NCBI GenBank assembly: GCA_963695155.1
Contig: CAVOGD010000005.1
Location: 310,001 to 374,000, forward strand
Direction: 5' to 3'
Source: SG8-30 sp963695155
Lineage (GTDB): Bacteria > Pseudomonadota > Gammaproteobacteria > Steroidobacterales > Steroidobacteraceae
Length of the DNA stretch: 64,000 nucleotides
Of the stretch, positions 1-7,887 are shown piece by piece. Under the pieces are notes generated by a model. It had not been told where the DNA came from, ran no database searches, and was given only the letters and a program-made list of their open reading frames with translations. The position numbers and the translations under genes are program-made. The first letter of the stretch is position 1, and the number at the start of each line of letters is the position of its first letter.

Positions 1-225
1 GCGGATCTTCAGCCGCCCGCCGCTGCAGGCTTCCACGAGTTGCGCGAAGTCGTTGACCCCGGTCCCGAGGCCCGGGAAGTTCGGCGGCCAGGTCGTCACC
101 AGCCGCCACTCGAACCTACGCCCGGCGGCTCGCGCCGTCGGCGTCGCCGCTTCACGCACGCAACCGGCGGCCGTCGCCGCCAGCGCCCCGAGACCGAGGC
201 CCGTGATGAGTTCCCTGCGTTGCAT
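1..225 (-). CDS. TRAP transporter solute-binding protein, DctP-like (partial, N-terminus only)
   Basis: The gene runs off the left edge; only the first 75 residues are present. It begins MQRRELITGLGLGALAA, an arginine-pair plus hydrophobic stretch resembling a twin-arginine or lipoprotein export signal that ends near AAGC. The mature part starts FEWRLVTTWPPNFPGLG, the usual opening of periplasmic DctP-family receptors of TRAP transporters. Such receptors bind a carboxylate-type ligand and hand it to a DctQ/DctM membrane pair, which would lie outside the window. An AGGGGGA ribosome site precedes the ATG at 225. The ligand cannot be inferred. A Tat signal would fit the tatABC operon nearby, but the lipobox-like end leaves the export type open. 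Confidence 0.6.
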   Translation of the reverse strand, partial: MQRRELITGLGLGALAATAAGCVREAATPTARAAGRRFEWRLVTTWPPNFPGLGTGVNDFAQLVEACSGGRLKIR

Positions 226-630
226 CGTTCCCCCTGCGGCGCGCGCCGACTTTCATTGGCCCAAGGAATAGCACATGCCACGCAGTGCGGTGACGACCGA
301 CGAGGACCGCCCGCGCCTGGCTGCAAGGGCGACGAGAATCCATGATGTGTGGGTTCTACAAACCCACCATAATCCTTATATTGGCTTTCTGGTCGCTCTA
401 ATATCCCACCACAAGACATGATCAACGCTTAAATTTACTTGTTACTTGCACATACGTTGTAATAAGCAATTAGTGGTATTTCTGCAGCCAATCCAATCAT
501 TTTGTAATGGTTTGGTGGGTTTTTTGTTTTCCTTAAAGGTGTTATTTGTAGCTATGGTGGTCGCGCTTTCGCGGGGCCGCGGTTTCGCGGATCATCGGCG
601 CCCCACGGGAAGTTACCGGAAGCGCCTTCC
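226..630. other. Intergenic region with an AT-rich island
   Basis: 405 bases without a convincing gene lie between the divergent DctP-like gene and dtd. Bases about 340-560 are clearly AT-rich compared with the window. They contain a perfect 7-base stem with a 5-base loop (GTGGGTT/AACCCAC, 349-367) and a second TGGTGGGTTT near 508-520 that is complementary to part of it. A 62-codon open frame at 446-634 has no recognisable product and ends inside dtd. The region probably holds promoters for both flanking genes, but no clean -35/-10 pair was identified. Confidence 0.5.
376..399 (-). promoter_or_regulatory. Upstream motif shared with the subtilase gene
   Basis: On the minus strand this 24-base stretch matches bases 26747-26770 at 20 of 24 positions, and all four differences are transitions. 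The common core reads CGACCA(A/G)AA(A/G)GCCAATA. Both copies lie in AT-rich DNA about 140-155 bases upstream of a minus-strand gene for an exported protein (DctP-like receptor here, S8 protease there). A shared operator or promoter element is the inference; the binding protein is unknown. Confidence 0.4.
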
Positions 631-1081
631 ATGATCGGCCTGCTGCAGCGTGTCACCGAGGCCGCGGTGACCGTCGATGCCGTCGAGACGGCGCGTATCG
701 GCCCCGGCCTGCTGGTGCTCGTGGGGATCGAGCGCGGTGACGGCGACCGGCGAGACAGAGCGGCTACTGGAGCGTCTCGTCACCTACCGCGTGTTTGCGG
801 ACGCCGAAGGCCGCATGAACCTCAGCCTCGAGGACACGGGCGGCGAGCTGCTGCTGGTACCGCAGTTCACGCTGGCAGCCGACACCCACAAGGGCACGCG
901 CCCGGGTTTCAGTGCCGCGGCCGCGCCCGCGGACGGCGAGCGCCGGTTCGACGCGCTGGTCGCCCTGGCGCAGGCGCGGTTCGGCCGCGTGCGGGCGGGA
1001 CGCTTCGGCGCGCACATGCGCGTGTCGCTGGTCAACGATGGCCCGGTCACGTTCTGGCTGCGGGTAGCGCCCCGAGTGTGA
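631..1081 (+). pseudogene. dtd: D-aminoacyl-tRNA deacylase, frameshifted
   Basis: The Dtd family hydrolyses D-amino acids from mischarged tRNAs. The N-terminal part (MIGLLQRVTEAAVTVD...GLLVLVGIERGDGD) is in one frame, and the rest (ETERLLERLV...QFTLAADTHKGTRPGF...VSLVNDGPVTFWL) is in the next frame. Removing one C at about 745-749 joins them into a 149-residue protein collinear with E. coli Dtd across the junction. The catalytic SQFTLAAD-type and NDGPVTFW-type motifs are intact (here PQFTLAAD). Either the gene is broken by a +1 insertion or this is a sequencing error; several similar single-base events occur in the window. It lies about 100 bases before tatA on the same strand. Confidence 0.85.
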
Positions 1082-1184
1082 CGCGGAGCCGGGTTTCACG
1101 CCGCGGCGACGCGCGCACGGGCGCGCGGGCGCCGTTGGCGTATCATCCTGTTTCCGCCCGTGGTTCGGGCCAGAGAAGTGTCAT

Positions 1185-1418
1185 ATGGGTATCGGATTCC
1201 GCGAACTGCTGATCATCCTCGCGATTGCGCTCCTGATCTTCGGCGCCAAGAAGCTGCGCACCATCGGCTCCGACCTCGGCTCCGCGGTCAAGGGCTTCAA
1301 GAAGGCCATGAACGAGGGCGAGACCGAAGAGTCGACGCGCCAGCTCGGGCAGGACAAGCGCCCGGACGCCAGCTTCGAGGCCGACAAGCAAGAGTCGAGC
1401 GACTCGAAGCAAGCCTGA
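1185..1418 (+). CDS. tatA: Sec-independent protein translocase subunit TatA
   Basis: 77 residues. TatA forms the variable-size ring of the twin-arginine translocase in the inner membrane. The protein opens with a short periplasmic end and one transmembrane helix (FRELLIILAIALLIFGAKKL), then the conserved amphipathic helix (RTIGSDLGSAVKGFKKAM), then a charged, unstructured C-terminal tail. This is the standard TatA order and length. It is the first gene of a tight tatABC operon, with tatB beginning 10 bases after its stop. Its neighbours exclude a TatE-only reading. Confidence 0.95.
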   Translation: MGIGFRELLIILAIALLIFGAKKLRTIGSDLGSAVKGFKKAMNEGETEESTRQLGQDKRPDASFEADKQESSDSKQA

Positions 1419-1428
1419 GCGCACGCCG

Positions 1429-1752
1429 GTGTTCGAGGTTGGCTTCACCGAGATCGTCCTGATTCTCGGGATCGCGCTCATCGTGCTCGGCCCCGAGAAG
1501 CTGCCCAGGGTGGCCGCCCAGATCGGCCGCTGGCTGGGCCGTGCCCGCATCATGGCGCGCCAGCTCAAGATGCAGCTCGACGAGGAGACCCTCAAGACCG
1601 AGCAGCCGTGGATGCAGCAGGGCCGCACGTGGCAGCCGCCGCCGCGCGACGCGGACGCCCCCGCGGCGGCCGCGGAGCCGCCTGTGGAACCGGCTGCCAC
1701 GACCGAACCGCCCGCGGCAGCGGATGACGGCGCCGGCAAGCCCCCGGCATGA
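1429..1752 (+). CDS. tatB: Sec-independent protein translocase subunit TatB
   Basis: 107 residues, GTG start at 1429. TatB pairs with TatC to recognise twin-arginine signal peptides. The sequence begins MFEVGFTEIVLILGIALIVL, followed by the GPEKLPRVA hinge typical of TatB, then an amphipathic helix with an RW-rich segment, then a Pro/Ala-rich tail from about residue 65. The early glutamate (FTE) is characteristic of TatB rather than TatA. Its stop codon overlaps the tatC start (ATGA at 1749-1752), indicating translational coupling. Confidence 0.95.
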   Translation: MFEVGFTEIVLILGIALIVLGPEKLPRVAAQIGRWLGRARIMARQLKMQLDEETLKTEQPWMQQGRTWQPPPRDADAPAAAAEPPVEPAATTEPPAAADDGAGKPPA

Positions 1753-2531
1753 CGACCGAAGGCGGCGAAAAGCTCGGCGAGGGCACGTTGCTGTCGCACC
1801 TCGTCGAGTTGCGCACACGGCTGATGCGCTCGATGCTGGCCGCCGCCGTGACGGCGGTGCCCTGCCTGTACTACGCCAACGACCTGTTCACCTGGCTGAC
1901 CGGGCCGCTGCGCGAGCACCTGCCGGAAGGCTCAAGCCTGATCGCCACCAGTGTGGTGGCCCCGTTCATGACGCCGTTCAAGCTGGCGCTGCTGGCGGCG
2001 GTGTTCTTCGCCATGCCGTACATCCTGTTCCAGCTGTGGGCGTTCGTGGCGCCGGGCCTGTACCGGAAGGAACGGTATTTCGCCCTGCCGATGCTCCTGT
2101 CGAGCATCGTGCTGTTCTACGCGGGCGCGGCCTTCGCCTACTTCATCGTGTTCCCGCTCATCTTCCAGTTCTTCGTGTCCACGACCCCGGTCGGCGTCGC
2201 CATGATGACCGACATGACGCAGTACCTCGATTTCGTGACGCTGCTGTTCTTCGCCTTTGGCATTGCCTTCGAGATCCCGATCGCCACGGTGTTGCTGGTG
2301 CGGGCCGGCATCGTGCGCGTCGAGTCGCTGGGCAAGCACCGCGGCTACGTGCTGCTGGGGATCTTCGTCGTCGCGGCCTTCCTGACGCCACCGGACCCGG
2401 TGTCGCAGAGCATGATGGCCGTGCCGATGTACGCGCTGTACGAGATCGGCGTGCTGCTCGCGCGGCTGTTCGCACGCCGCGCGCCGCCGCCGCCCGACGA
2501 CGGCGAGCCGGCCGACACGCCCGCGGCCTGA
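1749..2531 (+). CDS. tatC: Sec-independent protein translocase subunit TatC
   Basis: 260 residues, the polytopic core of the Tat translocase. The N-terminal cytoplasmic segment carries the conserved HLVELRTRL motif, which contacts the twin-arginine signal. Several hydrophobic helices follow, consistent with the usual six, including a long FALPMLLSSIVLFYAGAAFA segment and the FLTPPDPVSQ loop near residue 215 that is diagnostic of TatC. Length is normal. The start overlaps tatB by four bases. Together with tatA and tatB this makes a complete translocase. Confidence 0.96.
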   Translation: MTTEGGEKLGEGTLLSHLVELRTRLMRSMLAAAVTAVPCLYYANDLFTWLTGPLREHLPEGSSLIATSVVAPFMTPFKLALLAAVFFAMPYILFQLWAFVAPGLYRKERYFALPMLLSSIVLFYAGAAFAYFIVFPLIFQFFVSTTPVGVAMMTDMTQYLDFVTLLFFAFGIAFEIPIATVLLVRAGIVRVESLGKHRGYVLLGIFVVAAFLTPPDPVSQSMMAVPMYALYEIGVLLARLFARRAPPPPDDGEPADTPAA

Positions 2532-2647
2532 GGCGCGGGTAGCCCGGCGCGTTGAAATCCGCTCTTGCCGATTGGCCACGAAATCGCCGAGACTCGCCGG
2601 GCTCCGCCCGCTGACGAACCCATCACCCACACGCACACGGGTAACCG

Positions 2648-4132
2648 ATGAACGCACAACCTGCACTTCCGGCCGGCGACTTCCTCGGCCATCCGCGCGG
2701 CCTGTTCCTGCTGTTCGCCACGGAGATGTGGGAACGGTTCAGCTACTACGGCATGCGCGCCCTGCTGGTCCTGTACGTGGTCGCCGCGACCAACGCCGCG
2801 AACCCCGGGCTCGGCTGGGACAGCCCGCAGGCCCTCAAGCTGTATGCCTGGTACACGGGCTTCGTCTACCTGACGCCGCTGGTCGGAGGCTGGCTGGCCG
2901 ACAACTACCTCGGCCAGCGCAAGTCCGTGATCATCGGCGGCGTGCTGATGGCGCTGGGCCAGTTCGCGCTGGCCGCGCCGCTCGGCAGCCTCGGCATCAG
3001 CGCGCCGTTCGAGTTCGGCCCGCTCGGCATCGCGTTCCCGGCGACGGCCACCAGCTTCTACGTCGGCCTGATCCTGCTGATCGCCGGCAACGGCTTCTTC
3101 AAGCCGAACATCTCGACCATGGTCGGCGACCTGTACCGGCAGGGCGATGCGCGGCGCGACGGCGCCTTCACCATCTTCTACATGGGCATCAACCTGGGCG
3201 CGTTCCTGGCGCCGCTGATCTGCTCGACGCTGGGCGAGGACCCGGTCTACGGCTGGCGGGTCGGCTTCTTCGTGGCCGGCCTCGGCATGACGCTGTCGGT
3301 CATCATCCAGCTGCTGTTCGCGAGGCGCTTCATCGGCGAGATCGGCGTGCAGCCCGCCGCGCACCGCGCGCTGGCGCTGGCCGGCGGCAAGCACCAGCCC
3401 CTGACCGAGACGGAAGTCGACCGGCTCAAGGTCATCTTCATGACCTTCGTGTTCGTCATGATGTTCTGGGCGGCCTTCGAGCAGGCCGGCGGCCTGATGA
3501 ACCTGTTCGCGGACAAGTACACGGACCGCTCGCTGGGCAGCTTCACCGTCCCGACCGGCTGGTTCCAGTCGCTCAACCCGCTGTTCATCGTGGTGCTGGC
3601 GCCGGTCTTCTCGATGCTGTGGAGCGGCCTCGCCAAGCGCGGCCTGAACCCGTCGACGCCGGCCAAGATGTACATCGGCCTGTTCCTGGTGGCGATCGGC
3701 TTCGGCTTCCTGGTCATCGCGGTATTCCAGATGCAGCACATGGCCGACATGCGCGCCGGCATGTCCTGGCTGGTCCTGGCCTACCTGTTCCACACGCTGG
3801 GCGAGCTGTGCATCAGCCCGGTGGGGCTGTCCATGGTCACCAAGCTGGCGCCGCTCAGGCTGGCCTCGCTGATGATGGGAGTCTGGTTCCTCATCAACTT
3901 CTTCGCCAACACGCTGGCGGGCTACATCGGCGCGTTCTCCGAGAACATGGGCGAATACGCGTGGATGCAGCAGTTTGCGGTCGGCGTGAACGTGCGCGCC
4001 GAGCATGCCGGGCTGTTGGGCATCTTCGGCGGCATCGCCGCGGTGCTGGTCTTCTTCAGCGTGTTGCTGTGGTCGCTGTCGGGCCGCATCGTGCGCTGGA
4101 TGCACGGCGCCGAGGACGTGACCCAGGCCTGA
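2648..4132 (+). CDS. Proton-dependent oligopeptide transporter (POT/PTR family)
   Basis: 494 residues. Members import di- and tripeptides across the inner membrane using the proton gradient. The family signature is near the N-terminus: EMWERFSYYGMRALLVLY (the ExxERFxYY proton and peptide motif), followed by the PTR2 motif (GGWLADNYLGQRKSVIIGG). The FFKPNISTMVGDLY segment at about 150-165 and the ELCISPVGLSMVTKLAP segment near 390 are further POT hallmarks. About 14 hydrophobic helices fit the bacterial Dtp-type architecture. An OPT-family gene follows 43 bases downstream on the same strand, suggesting a peptide-uptake locus. Substrate preference cannot be told from sequence. Confidence 0.93.
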   Translation: MNAQPALPAGDFLGHPRGLFLLFATEMWERFSYYGMRALLVLYVVAATNAANPGLGWDSPQALKLYAWYTGFVYLTPLVGGWLADNYLGQRKSVIIGGVLMALGQFALAAPLGSLGISAPFEFGPLGIAFPATATSFYVGLILLIAGNGFFKPNISTMVGDLYRQGDARRDGAFTIFYMGINLGAFLAPLICSTLGEDPVYGWRVGFFVAGLGMTLSVIIQLLFARRFIGEIGVQPAAHRALALAGGKHQPLTETEVDRLKVIFMTFVFVMMFWAAFEQAGGLMNLFADKYTDRSLGSFTVPTGWFQSLNPLFIVVLAPVFSMLWSGLAKRGLNPSTPAKMYIGLFLVAIGFGFLVIAVFQMQHMADMRAGMSWLVLAYLFHTLGELCISPVGLSMVTKLAPLRLASLMMGVWFLINFFANTLAGYIGAFSENMGEYAWMQQFAVGVNVRAEHAGLLGIFGGIAAVLVFFSVLLWSLSGRIVRWMHGAEDVTQA

Positions 4133-4175
4133 GGCGCGGCCCGCCGCGCCAACCGTCCACTACCAGGAGAGCCCG

Positions 4176-6110
4176 ATGATGATGAACGAAGACCCGGCAC
4201 GGCAGCTGACCGTACGCGCCATCGTGCTGTCGATCATCCTGACCGTGATCCTGGCGGCCGCCAACGCCTACCTGGGGTTGTTTGCCGGCATGACCGTGGC
4301 GACCGCCATCCCCGCGGCCGTCGTCTCCATGGGCATCCTGCGCCTGATGGGCCGCTCCAGCATTCTCGAGAACAACATCGTCGCCACCGGCGCCTCGGCC
4401 GGCTCGTCGATCGCGGCCGGCACGATCTTCACCATCCCGGCGATCGTGCTGCTGGGCCACTGGCAGCGTTTCGATTACTGGTGGGTGCTGGCCATCGCCG
4501 GCCTGGGCGGCCTGCTGGGCGTGCTGTTCTCCGTGCCGTTGCGGCGCACGCTGATCATCGAGCAGAAGCTCAAGTTCCCGGAGGGCGTGGCCACCGCCGA
4601 GGTGCTCAAGGTGGGCGCCGATCCGGGTGCCGGCCTCCGTGCGCTGGGACTGGCCGCCCTGGCCGGGGCCGCGTTCAAGGTGGCGCTGTCCGGGTTCAAG
4701 CTGTCGCCCGAGGCCTTCACCCTGTCGCGCTTCATCGGCGAGCGCGGCATCGGCTTCTTCGGCATGAACCTGTCGCCGGCGCTGCTCGCGGTCGGCTACA
4801 TCGTCGGTCCCAACATCGGCACGCTGATGGTGTCCGGCGGCATCCTGTCCTGGTGGGTGTGCATACCGCTGTACAACATGTTCTTCATGCACCTGGACCC
4901 GGCGCTGGCGGCCAGCGTAGCGGGCGCCCACGCCGAGGACGCGGCGTACATGATCTGGAGCAAGCAGGTGCGCTACATCGGCGTCGGCGCGATGCTGGTG
5001 GGCGGCCTGTGGTCGCTGTGGACGCTGCGCGGCTCCCTGCTGTCGGGCGTGCAGAGCGGGCTGGGCATGCACAAGCAGACGGGCGAGGTGCCGCATACCG
5101 AGCGCGACCTGCCGATGAACTCGATCCTGGCCGGCATCGTGCTGTTCGTCATCCCGCTGTTCGTGCTGTATTACGTGGTCGTGGACAGCCTCGGCATCGC
5201 GGCCACCATGGCCGTGATCATGGTTATCGCCGGGTTCATCTTCTCGTCGGTCAGCGGCTACATGGCCGGCCTGGTCGGCTCGTCCAACAACCCGGTGTCG
5301 GGCATCACCATCTCGACCATCCTGTTCGCCTCGCTGATCCTGGTCGCGATGATGGGCCGTGGTTCCACGGTGGGGCCGGTGGCCGCCATCATGATCGGCG
5401 CCGTCATCTGCAACTCCGCCGCCATCGCCGGCGACAACCTGCAGGACCTGAAGGCCGGCCAGCTGGTCGGCGCCACGCCATGGCGCCAGCAGGTGATGCT
5501 GGCGATCGGCGCGGTCTGCAGCGCGGCGGTCATGGCGCCGGTGTTGAACCTGCTGCTCGAGGCCTACGGCATCGGCACGCCGGTCCACGAGGGCGTCAAG
5601 GCGCTGCCGGCGCCGCAGGCGATGCTGATGGCCTCGGTCGCCAAGGGCATCTTCGTCGGCGGCCTGCCCTGGGGCATGATCGCCATCGGTGGCGCAGTCG
5701 GCGTTGCCGTCATCCTGATCGACGAATACAGGAAGCGCACCGCGCCGGGCCGCTGGCACGCGCCCATCCTGGCGGTCGCCGTGGGCATCTACCTGCCGCT
5801 GGAGCTGTCCACGCCGATCTTCGCGGGCGGCATGCTGGCCCACATCGTCGAGCGCTGGCATCGCACGCGCGGCGACGGTTTCGACCCGGAGAAGCTGAGC
5901 CAGACCGGCCTGCTGTTCGCGGCCGGCCTGATCGCCGGTGAAGCGATCTTCGGCGTGCTGCTCGCCATCCCGATCGTCATGAGCGGCGATGCCGACGTCC
6001 TGTCCGTCGCCGAAACGCTGCGCCCGGGACAGTGGATCGGGCTGATGGCGCTGGCGGCCGTCGCCTGGTGGATGTTCCGCGTCGCCACCGTCGGCTCGAG
6101 GCGCACCTGA
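4176..6110 (+). CDS. Oligopeptide transporter, OPT family
   Basis: 644 residues with about 15 hydrophobic segments. OPT proteins are proton-coupled importers of oligopeptides or metal chelates. The N-terminus contains the family region around AANAYLGLFAGMTVATAIPAA and NIVATGASAGSSIAAG, followed by the cytoplasmic LKFPEGVATAEVLKVG segment that is nearly invariant in bacterial OPT members. SSNNPVSGITISTILFASL and AGDNLQDLKAGQLVGATPW in the second half are also characteristic. The ATG at 4176 follows an AGGAGAGCC ribosome site; two further ATG codons follow at once, so the exact start could be 3-6 bases later. It is probably cotranscribed with the POT gene upstream. Confidence 0.92.
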   Translation: MMMNEDPARQLTVRAIVLSIILTVILAAANAYLGLFAGMTVATAIPAAVVSMGILRLMGRSSILENNIVATGASAGSSIAAGTIFTIPAIVLLGHWQRFDYWWVLAIAGLGGLLGVLFSVPLRRTLIIEQKLKFPEGVATAEVLKVGADPGAGLRALGLAALAGAAFKVALSGFKLSPEAFTLSRFIGERGIGFFGMNLSPALLAVGYIVGPNIGTLMVSGGILSWWVCIPLYNMFFMHLDPALAASVAGAHAEDAAYMIWSKQVRYIGVGAMLVGGLWSLWTLRGSLLSGVQSGLGMHKQTGEVPHTERDLPMNSILAGIVLFVIPLFVLYYVVVDSLGIAATMAVIMVIAGFIFSSVSGYMAGLVGSSNNPVSGITISTILFASLILVAMMGRGSTVGPVAAIMIGAVICNSAAIAGDNLQDLKAGQLVGATPWRQQVMLAIGAVCSAAVMAPVLNLLLEAYGIGTPVHEGVKALPAPQAMLMASVAKGIFVGGLPWGMIAIGGAVGVAVILIDEYRKRTAPGRWHAPILAVAVGIYLPLELSTPIFAGGMLAHIVERWHRTRGDGFDPEKLSQTGLLFAAGLIAGEAIFGVLLAIPIVMSGDADVLSVAETLRPGQWIGLMALAAVAWWMFRVATVGSRRT

Positions 6111-7111
6111 CAGGCCGCGACGAGCTGCAGGCCCCAGGCGGCACGGCCAACCCGGGCACCCCGCCAGGCGACAGCGACAGCGCCGAGCGCGCCAGGACGC
6201 AGATCGCGCTGGCGCTCGCCGCCGTCTACCTGATCTGGGGCTCGAGCTACCTCGCGACCAAGGTCCTGGTCACGCAGGAACCGCCGCTGTTCGCGGCCGG
6301 CCTGCGCTTCATGCTGGCCGGCCTGCTGCTGGGCAGCTTCTCCTGGTGGCGCGGCGGGCCGCCGCGCATGTCGCTGCTGGAACTGCGCCACCTGGCCGTC
6401 ATCGTGCCGGGCGCCATCGTCATCAGCAACGGCTGCAACGTGGTGGCCATGCAGTACGTGGCCTCCAACGTCGCGGCGCTGCTGAACGCCACGCCCGCCC
6501 TGATCATCGCCTGGCTCGGCACGTTCGGCCGCCGGGCGACGCCCCTGTCGACGCGCGCCTGGGTCGGCATCGCCGTGGGATTCGCGGGGGTGGCGCTGGT
6601 GCTGACGCCGCCGGCCGGCGTGTCGGCGCTCGACCGGCTCGGCTGGCAACTGCTCATCCTGGTGGGTTGCGTGGGCTGGTCGCTGGCCACCGTGTACTTC
6701 CGCAACGCGGTGACGCTCAACAGTCCCACGATGTTCCTGGCGATCCAGATGCTGATCGGCGGCGCCAGCCTCATTGCCTGCGCCGCGGCGTTCGGCGAAC
6801 CGCTCGCGTTGAGCTGGACCGCCGCCAGCACCGCCGCATTCCTGTGGCTCACGATCATGAGCTCGTGCATCGCGTATACCGCCTACATGTTCCTGGCCGT
6901 CACCACCACGCCTGCCGTGGTGAGCACCTACGCCTACGTCAACCCGGCCGTCGCGGCCGTGCTGGGCTGGCTGGTGCTGGACGAGTCGCTCAGCACCGCC
7001 CGCATCGCCGGCATGGTCGTGATCCTGGTCGCGGTCGCGCTGGTCACCGGCTACCGCGGCCCGCGCATGCCGGACCTGATGCGCATACCGGGCGGTCGCG
7101 CGCGACCGTAA
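6068..7111 (+). CDS. EamA/DMT-family transporter
   Basis: A drug/metabolite-superfamily membrane protein, usually an amino-acid or metabolite exporter of about ten helices in two EamA repeats. AVYLIWGSSYLATKVLV and the following helices are the first repeat; a second set starts near LIVGCVGWSLATVYF and ends with AYVNPAVAAVLGWLVLDE, the typical EamA signature. The start is uncertain: in-frame GTG codons exist at 6032 and 6068, both inside the end of the OPT gene, and no ATG lies before the first helix. The transported molecule is not predictable. It closes the peptide-transport cluster, so export of surplus amino acids is a possible but unproven role. Confidence 0.8.
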   Translation: MDVPRRHRRLEAHLTGRDELQAPGGTANPGTPPGDSDSAERARTQIALALAAVYLIWGSSYLATKVLVTQEPPLFAAGLRFMLAGLLLGSFSWWRGGPPRMSLLELRHLAVIVPGAIVISNGCNVVAMQYVASNVAALLNATPALIIAWLGTFGRRATPLSTRAWVGIAVGFAGVALVLTPPAGVSALDRLGWQLLILVGCVGWSLATVYFRNAVTLNSPTMFLAIQMLIGGASLIACAAAFGEPLALSWTAASTAAFLWLTIMSSCIAYTAYMFLAVTTTPAVVSTYAYVNPAVAAVLGWLVLDESLSTARIAGMVVILVAVALVTGYRGPRMPDLMRIPGGRARP

Positions 7112-7190
7112 GGCTGGTGGCCGCCTGAACCCCCGGAAAGAGGGAGGCCGCGGCAGCACTGACGGCGATCGTCGCGGCCGGCCCGGGGTC

Positions 7191-7388
7191 GCTCGCACCT
7201 GCACGTTCAGGGTCTGACCCCTCCTGGGGTCTGACCCTTCCGGAGCGTTGGTCACGGCACCACCTGCGGGCGCGCGAGTTACTCGCTCGCCGATCCCACC
7301 CCGCTCGCACCTGCACGTTCAGGGTCTGACCCCTCCTGGGGTCTGACCCTTCCGGAGCGTTGGTCACGGCACCACCTGCGGGCGCGCG
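7191..7388. repeat. Two perfect 86-bp direct repeats carrying GGGTCTGACCC palindromes
   Basis: Bases 7191-7276 and 7303-7388 are identical over 86 bases and separated by 26 bases. Each copy contains two GGGTCTGACCC palindromic cores (for example 7209-7222 and 7226-7239) between GCTCGCACCTGCACGTTC on the left and TCCGGAGCGTTGGTCACGG on the right. This is the first of eight loci carrying this palindrome family in the window. The surrounding gap (7112-7483) shows no gene; bases 7389-7483 contain nothing recognisable. Confidence 0.95.
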
Positions 7389-7483
7389 GGATCCGGTCGG
7401 GTCCCCACGCTCGCTCCAACGGAGGATAGTCGCTCGCTTAGGGGACCACGACCAGCTCGCGCGCCCGGCGACGACGCCGCAGC

Positions 7484-7831
7484 TCAGCGGCGCGGTCCCA
7501 CCGCCGCCCAGCCGATCCAGCTGACGACCGACACGATCAGCGCACCCAGCATGGCGGCCCAGAAGCCCACGATCTGCATGCCCGGCAGCAGCGCCGCGAC
7601 CAGCCCCAGCATGGCCGCGTTGATCACCAGCAGGAACAGCCCCAGCGTCACCAGCGTGAAGGGCAGCGTGAGCACGATCACGATCGGCTTGACGACCGCG
7701 TTGACGAGGCCGAGCAGCACGCCGGCCATCAACAACGTCATGGGCGAGTCGATTTCCAGCCCGTCCAGCCACGCCGTCGCCAGCCAGAGTCCCAGTGCCG
7801 CAATGGCGGCCCGCAGTATGAATCGGGTCAT
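7484..7831 (-). CDS. Small four-helix membrane protein (phage holin 4 / YvlD-like family)
   Basis: 115 residues, almost wholly hydrophobic, with four predicted membrane helices. The pattern NAVVKPIVIVLTLPFTLVTLGLFLLVINA is characteristic of the YvlD/PF04020 family, which is named after a holin superfamily but is found widely in ordinary bacterial chromosomes with no phage context. The ATG at 7831 is chosen because GGAGGA lies at the right distance; an upstream in-frame start at 7849 has no such site. The biochemical role is unknown and there is no phage gene nearby. Confidence 0.8.
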   Translation of the reverse strand: MTRFILRAAIAALGLWLATAWLDGLEIDSPMTLLMAGVLLGLVNAVVKPIVIVLTLPFTLVTLGLFLLVINAAMLGLVAALLPGMQIVGFWAAMLGALIVSVVSWIGWAAVGPRR

Positions 7832-7887
7832 CGTCAGTCCTCCACGCACGACCCATTATGGCCCGAACCGCCGGGCGGCGACGCGGC

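Noticed and set aside
446..634. 62-codon plus-strand frame upstream of dtd
   Set aside because: It lies in AT-rich non-coding DNA, shows no similarity or ribosome site, and ends in dtd.
2345..5861. Long minus-strand frames opposite the POT and OPT genes (586 and 601 codons)
   Set aside because: They are rich in His, Asp, Gly and Arg in the way antisense frames of GC-rich genes are, have no domain pattern, and the plus-strand genes are unmistakable.
7484..7831. Prophage remnant, from the phage-holin family name
   Set aside because: The family is widespread in non-phage contexts, and there is no other phage gene nearby.
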